Shown piece by piece: positions 44,742 through 45,079 of a stretch of DNA of 45,079 bases. Origin of the DNA: a virus; IMG/VR virus record IMGVR_UViG_3300008110_000492, positions 1 through 45,079 of that record; one strand, 5' to 3'. The number at the start of each line of letters is the position of its first letter. Position 1 is the first letter of the stretch. Position numbers and translations under genes: made by a program. The notes under the pieces are model-generated. The model saw only the letters and a list, made by a program, of their open reading frames with translations, did not search any database and was not told the origin of the DNA.

Positions 44742-45079
44742 TCTTGGGGGGTTGGTTCTAGGACTTGGTAGAGGACGCCAGCCTCTGCGAGCAGTCTACT
44801 GGCTAGGAGGAAATTGTCGAGCCAGCGCTCGGGGACTTTTTTACCACCGAGCACGTATACTTCTTTGATCCCTGCATTAATCAGGACAGAAGCACACCTA
44901 CTGCAAGGGCTAAATGTTACGTAAGCAGTGCAACCTTCTGTGCTGAGGCCATGAAGAGCTGCAGTTGTAACACTATTTACTTCTGCGTGGACTGTGATTT
45001 CGTACTTTTGTTCACGATCCAGGAGTCGGTTTAGGTCGTCACTGATGCCACGTGGAAATCCGTTATAGCCAACACTGAC
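44738..45079 (-). CDS. Deoxycytidylate deaminase (start cut by window edge)
   Basis: The frame is open to the right edge; the visible C-terminal 113 residues include VGYNGFPRGISDD, then VHAEVNSVTTAALHG with the catalytic His-Ala-Glu, and YVTFSPCSRCASVLINAGIK with the Pro-Cys-x2-Cys zinc site. This is the dCMP deaminase signature. The enzyme turns dCMP into dUMP for dTMP synthesis, common in phages. Its stop overlaps the ssb start, so they are co-translated. Confidence 0.9.
   Translation of the reverse strand, partial: VSVGYNGFPRGISDDLNRLLDREQKYEITVHAEVNSVTTAALHGLSTEGCTAYVTFSPCSRCASVLINAGIKEVYVLGGKKVPERWLDNFLLASRLLAEAGVLYQVLEPTPQE

Noticed and set aside
1-45079. CRISPR array, integrase, transposase or photosystem genes (psbA, psbD)
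   Set aside because: No repeat-spacer pattern, no recombinase active-site motifs and no D1/D2 protein segments were seen on either strand. The repeats present are protein-coding.

Overview
The window reads as part of the genome of a lytic tailed bacteriophage of cyanobacteria (marine Synechococcus/Prochlorococcus type). The evidence is a packaging and capsid block (small and large terminase subunits, portal, scaffold-like protein, major capsid protein), several virion proteins, a long collagen-like fibre with a C-terminal intramolecular chaperone, a holin/endolysin pair, phage tRNAs with HNH endonucleases, and a replication block (prim-pol/SF3 helicase, RecB-like nuclease, SSB, dCMP deaminase). 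The cyanobacterial host is inferred from an NblA-like phycobilisome-degradation adaptor, an AdoMet decarboxylase (speD) and many small genes of the kind I remember from marine cyanophages. No integrase, repressor or CRISPR array is visible. No tail sheath, tube or tape-measure gene is recognisable, so the tail type cannot be called; a large part of the genome must lie outside the window.

Layout. 1-8.4 kb (+): the 3' part of a very long 11-residue-repeat protein, terS candidate, terL, an AbrB-fold small protein, portal, and a scaffold-like gene overprinted on the portal 3' end. 8.5-10.6 kb (+): major capsid protein and a second abundant virion protein, in C-rich codons and ending in a strong terminator. 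10.6-18.6 kb (+): helix-hairpin-helix protein, connector-like protein, two virion peptidoglycan hydrolases sharing a C-terminal tail, small virion proteins, and two large structural proteins carrying a repeated beta domain. 19.1-22.3 kb (+): tail fibre, interrupted by a frameshift. 22.4-25.9 kb (+): small accessory genes, two copies of a 60-nt leader, and the lysis cassette with its own promoter. 25.9-26.5 kb (-): tRNA-Pro-like, HNH, tRNA-Gly and tRNA-Leu. 26.6-29.1 kb (+): a second HNH gene, small genes, nblA-like gene, catalytically dead lysozyme homologue. 29-36.8 kb: short blocks alternating between strands, with DNA adenine methyltransferase-like, Phd/YefM-like, HNH (frameshifted) and unknown genes. 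36.8-45.1 kb (mostly -): replication and nucleotide genes, speD, and a run of overlapping small genes.

How the genes work together. The left half builds and fills the capsid, attaches to the host and breaches its envelope. The middle lyses the cell and adjusts translation of A/U-ending codons. The nblA-like and speD genes would redirect host pigment-protein nitrogen and polyamine metabolism. The right half copies DNA and makes dUMP/dTMP precursors. Gene density is extreme: many genes overlap by ATGA or TAATG, several real genes are under 60 codons, and there are dual-coding and antisense overlaps.

All family assignments come from reading motifs and from memory of families; no database search was possible.
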